Shown in pieces: positions 62,207-64,000 of a stretch of DNA of 64,000 nucleotides. The notes below the pieces were generated by a model. The model did not search any database. It was not told where the DNA came from and was given only the letters and a program-made list of their open reading frames with translations. Every line of letters starts with the position of its first letter. The stretch's first letter is position 1. Origin of the DNA: Nageia nagi (lineage: Eukaryota; Pinophyta); the NCBI GenBank assembly GCA_050084985.1, contig JBITNC010000001.1:164672001-164736000 (forward strand), in the 5' to 3' direction. A program made the position numbers and the translations under genes.

Positions 62207-62484
62207 TATATATGTTATGAAGACATGCATGGTGATGGAGAATTCTTTATTGAAGAGGAGGATGTAAATGAGTCTAGTGTGAAGCCTTGTGCAACTCTCA
62301 TAGAAGAGAGTCATGTGCATGAACTTGTTCTTATATAGAAGAGAGGAGAAGGTGAAGCTTGTTATGAAAACCTCATTGTTAGAGGCATGTATTAAGATAA
62401 AGACATGAATTATGGATTCTTTCTTTTAGAGGAAGAATGTGTCGAAAAGAAAAATTATGTTGATAAATATCTTATAGGAAAGGC
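62207..62484 (+). pseudogene. E7 gag, continuation between E5 and E6
   Basis: Carries on the frame interrupted at 53600: YICYEDMHGDGEFFIEEEDVNES, KPCATLIEESHVHELVLI, a stop, GEACYENLIVRGMY, a stop, FFLLEEECVEKKNY. Strongly acidic with scattered Cys. It does not resemble the usual copia linker and knuckle. E6 cuts it at 62484. Confidence 0.7.
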
Positions 62485-62966
62485 TGTTAGAATTTGTAAT
62501 GAAATATTGTGAATATCTAAACTCCTTGTAAATTCAATTAATCACTTAAAGGATATGTAGATACCTTAAGGGATTAATTGAATTCTTTAATATGTAGACT
62601 TTGACTTTACCAAGTGGTTAGCTGGTAGGTTAAAGTTAGGTGATACATTTATTGTAACCCTAACCTTACCCTTGGGTTAAAGGGAGGTTAGGGAGGTGCT
62701 CTCAAACTATAAATAGAGGGCCTCTCCTCTTGTAATAGAACTAAGTTTTTGGAGTAAGATTACTCTACTGGTTGTGTAGGAGAGGAAGAGAATAGTTGTA
62801 AGAGGGGCATACTTGAGAATTGAAATACTAGTTGTGGATGTACTCCCAAGGAGGGAGGAACCACATTACACTTGTGTTATCTTGTGTGATTGTGTTATCT
62901 TGTGTATGATTGAGTTTCCTAGTCTTGGTCCTTGAGGATTTGTTTAGATCTAGTCTAAATCCTGCA
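62485..62966 (+). repeat. E6 5' LTR
   Basis: 482 bp, aligned with both E5 LTRs over nearly its whole length. Inverted repeat at 62531-62584. It could also be a solo LTR, but the primer site and leader argue for a full element. Confidence 0.92.
62708..62715 (+). promoter_or_regulatory. TATA box of E6 LTR
   Basis: TATAAATA followed by GAGGGCCTCTCCTC, at the position equivalent to 53823 in E5. Confidence 0.75.
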
Positions 62967-62968
62967 AT

Positions 62969-62980
62969 TGGTATCAGAGC
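62969..62980 (+). other. E6 primer-binding site
   Basis: TGGTATCAGAGC, a complete 12-nt match to the initiator-Met tRNA complement and the only unmutated copy in the window. Confidence 0.92.
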
Positions 62981-63060
62981 TTGGTGTGGAAGCTCTTCTT
63001 CTTGGTGTGGAAGCTCTTTTTCTAGGTGTGGAAGCTTTTCTTTTGGTGTGGAAGCTACAT
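62981..63060 (+). repeat. Four ~21-bp units directly after the E6 primer site
   Basis: TTGGTGTGGAAGCT recurs at 62981, 63002, 63023 (TAGG variant) and 63043. E5 has a single copy at the same place. Confidence 0.9.
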
Positions 63061-63689
63061 CTTGGTGATCCTTCTTCATTCCTCATCTTACACTCCATTG
63101 GTGAGGTAAATTCCAAGAGAAGGTATAAATTTCCTCCTCATTTGGTTATTTTATGGATTATTTCATGATTAACAAGTTGCAATTTTTTTTACTAATCCTC
63201 TATGTTACTTGCAATTTTTAAATTGCTATAATTCTTTTAAAAAGGGTTAGTATACAAAAATTATATTTTTTTTCATATTATATTGAACTTAAATGTATGT
63301 GTTGGTTCAATTTATCACAACATTTGCTTAATACCAATATATGATGAAACTTGCAATATATACTAACATTAATTATGTTATTACTATTTGCTTAAAAATA
63401 GTAATATATTATTGTGAAATTTCTCATATATATACTACCATTTTTTATGTTAGTGGTATTTTTTTTTATTGGTGAGGCATGAACATTTACAAAAAAAAAT
63501 GAGAGGAGGATACTTATTTTTTTGTTCTACTACAAATTTTTACATGAGGGCACAATAATATTTATATACATTTTTTGTATATCCAAAAACCAGGGAAAGG
63601 TATTTAAACAAAAAAAAATCAAATAAGCTTTTTTTTTAATTATCAATTTATAAATAAATAAAACATATTATTATTTATAAAACATTTAA

Positions 63690-64000
63690 GGAATAAAAGG
63701 CACACTAGTGGTGGTGGCTCCTACCACGGCTGCAGCGCGCGGCTTACGACCGCCTCCACCTTAATTTTTTTTTGCCCTGGTAGACTTGTATGCAACATGT
63801 GAATGCAAACAATGTTTCATGCATTGCAATAATCATAGGATATGCCCAACATAGATACATTGAACAGCTTCATGTATAGTTTCATGGACTGCACCGATTG
63901 CCTCCTCCCTTGGGTGCGAATTGTTTAGTTCAACTTGCACGCACTGCTACGGCTTTCGGTGTGTCAGAGCTAATTCATGTAGGTAGCAAAGACTTCAATG
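63690..64000 (+). other. GC-richer leader cassette of E6 (partial)
   Basis: Begins near GTGGTGGTGGCTCC, with CGGCTGCAGCGCGCGG at 63727-63745, the most CG-rich spot of the window. It runs to the right edge. Unlike the cassettes of E1, E2 and E5, but in the same relative place, about 0.7 kb after the primer site. No reading frame recognised. Confidence 0.5.

Larger units (their letters stand above)
62485..64000 (+). mobile_element. E6: copia retrotransposon, 5' part only
   Basis: LTR 62485-62966 (TGTTAGAATTTG ... CCTGCA), primer site at 62969 and a leader that runs off the window. Closely related to E5, same orientation, inserted only 278 bp away in the same E7 gag. The left half of the target duplication should be AAGGC (62480-62484). 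Confidence 0.9.

Overview
This window is seed-plant nuclear DNA made almost entirely of old, nested LTR retrotransposons. It is AT-rich, and I see no host gene, rRNA, tRNA or CRISPR array. The plant assignment rests on the families: Ty1/copia gag-pol with tRNA-iMet primer sites, Tat-like Ty3/gypsy elements with a second (archaeal-type) RNase H, and a chromodomain-bearing Ty3/gypsy chromovirus. The depth of nesting and decay would suit a large genome such as a gymnosperm, but the sequence does not prove that.

Layout, with names used only here. E0 (1-14930, + strand) is the right part of a Tat-like Ty3/gypsy element: pol relic 345-4006, then untranslated DNA, a polypurine tract and a probable 3' LTR at 13183-14930. 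E1 (4711-12410, +) is a copia-type element inserted in E0's 3' region, with two LTRs and the target duplication CTTGT; its gag-pol is missing and an unknown decayed reading frame sits in its place. Positions 14931-24291 hold no intact gene, only an LTR-like segment and a decayed hAT-type transposase at 20585-21930. E2 (24292-52908, +) is a copia element split in its protease/integrase region by E3 (28113-49085, -), a 21-kb Tat-like Ty3/gypsy element. E3 is itself split by E4 (38525-45441, -), a chromovirus with the perfect target duplication ATATT. E7 (from 52909) is the start of an older copia element. E5 (53601-62201, +, target duplication TTGAA) and E6 (62485 to the window end, +) both landed inside E7's gag frame.

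E5 is the best-preserved element. Its gag-pol frame (56944-60861) runs in one phase and is broken only by eight stop codons. E1, E2, E5 and E6 belong to one copia superfamily. They share LTR architecture, including a conserved inverted repeat upstream of the TATA box. E1, E2 and E5, whose interiors lie in the window, also share a roughly 590-bp block upstream of gag and a 3' untranslated block of repeats.

Points most worth a second look: each copia copy carries an unrelated, GC-richer cassette at the same place in its 5' leader; a probable small intron lies just upstream of the gag start in E2 and E5; E3 has its archaeal-type RNase H upstream of reverse transcriptase, whereas E0 has it after the first RNase H; E3 has a roughly 4-kb extra reading-frame relic with a coiled coil between integrase and the 3' LTR; and the LTR inverted repeat keeps pairing although its sequence changes between copies. 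I found no functional protein-coding gene and no defence-like or operon-like system.
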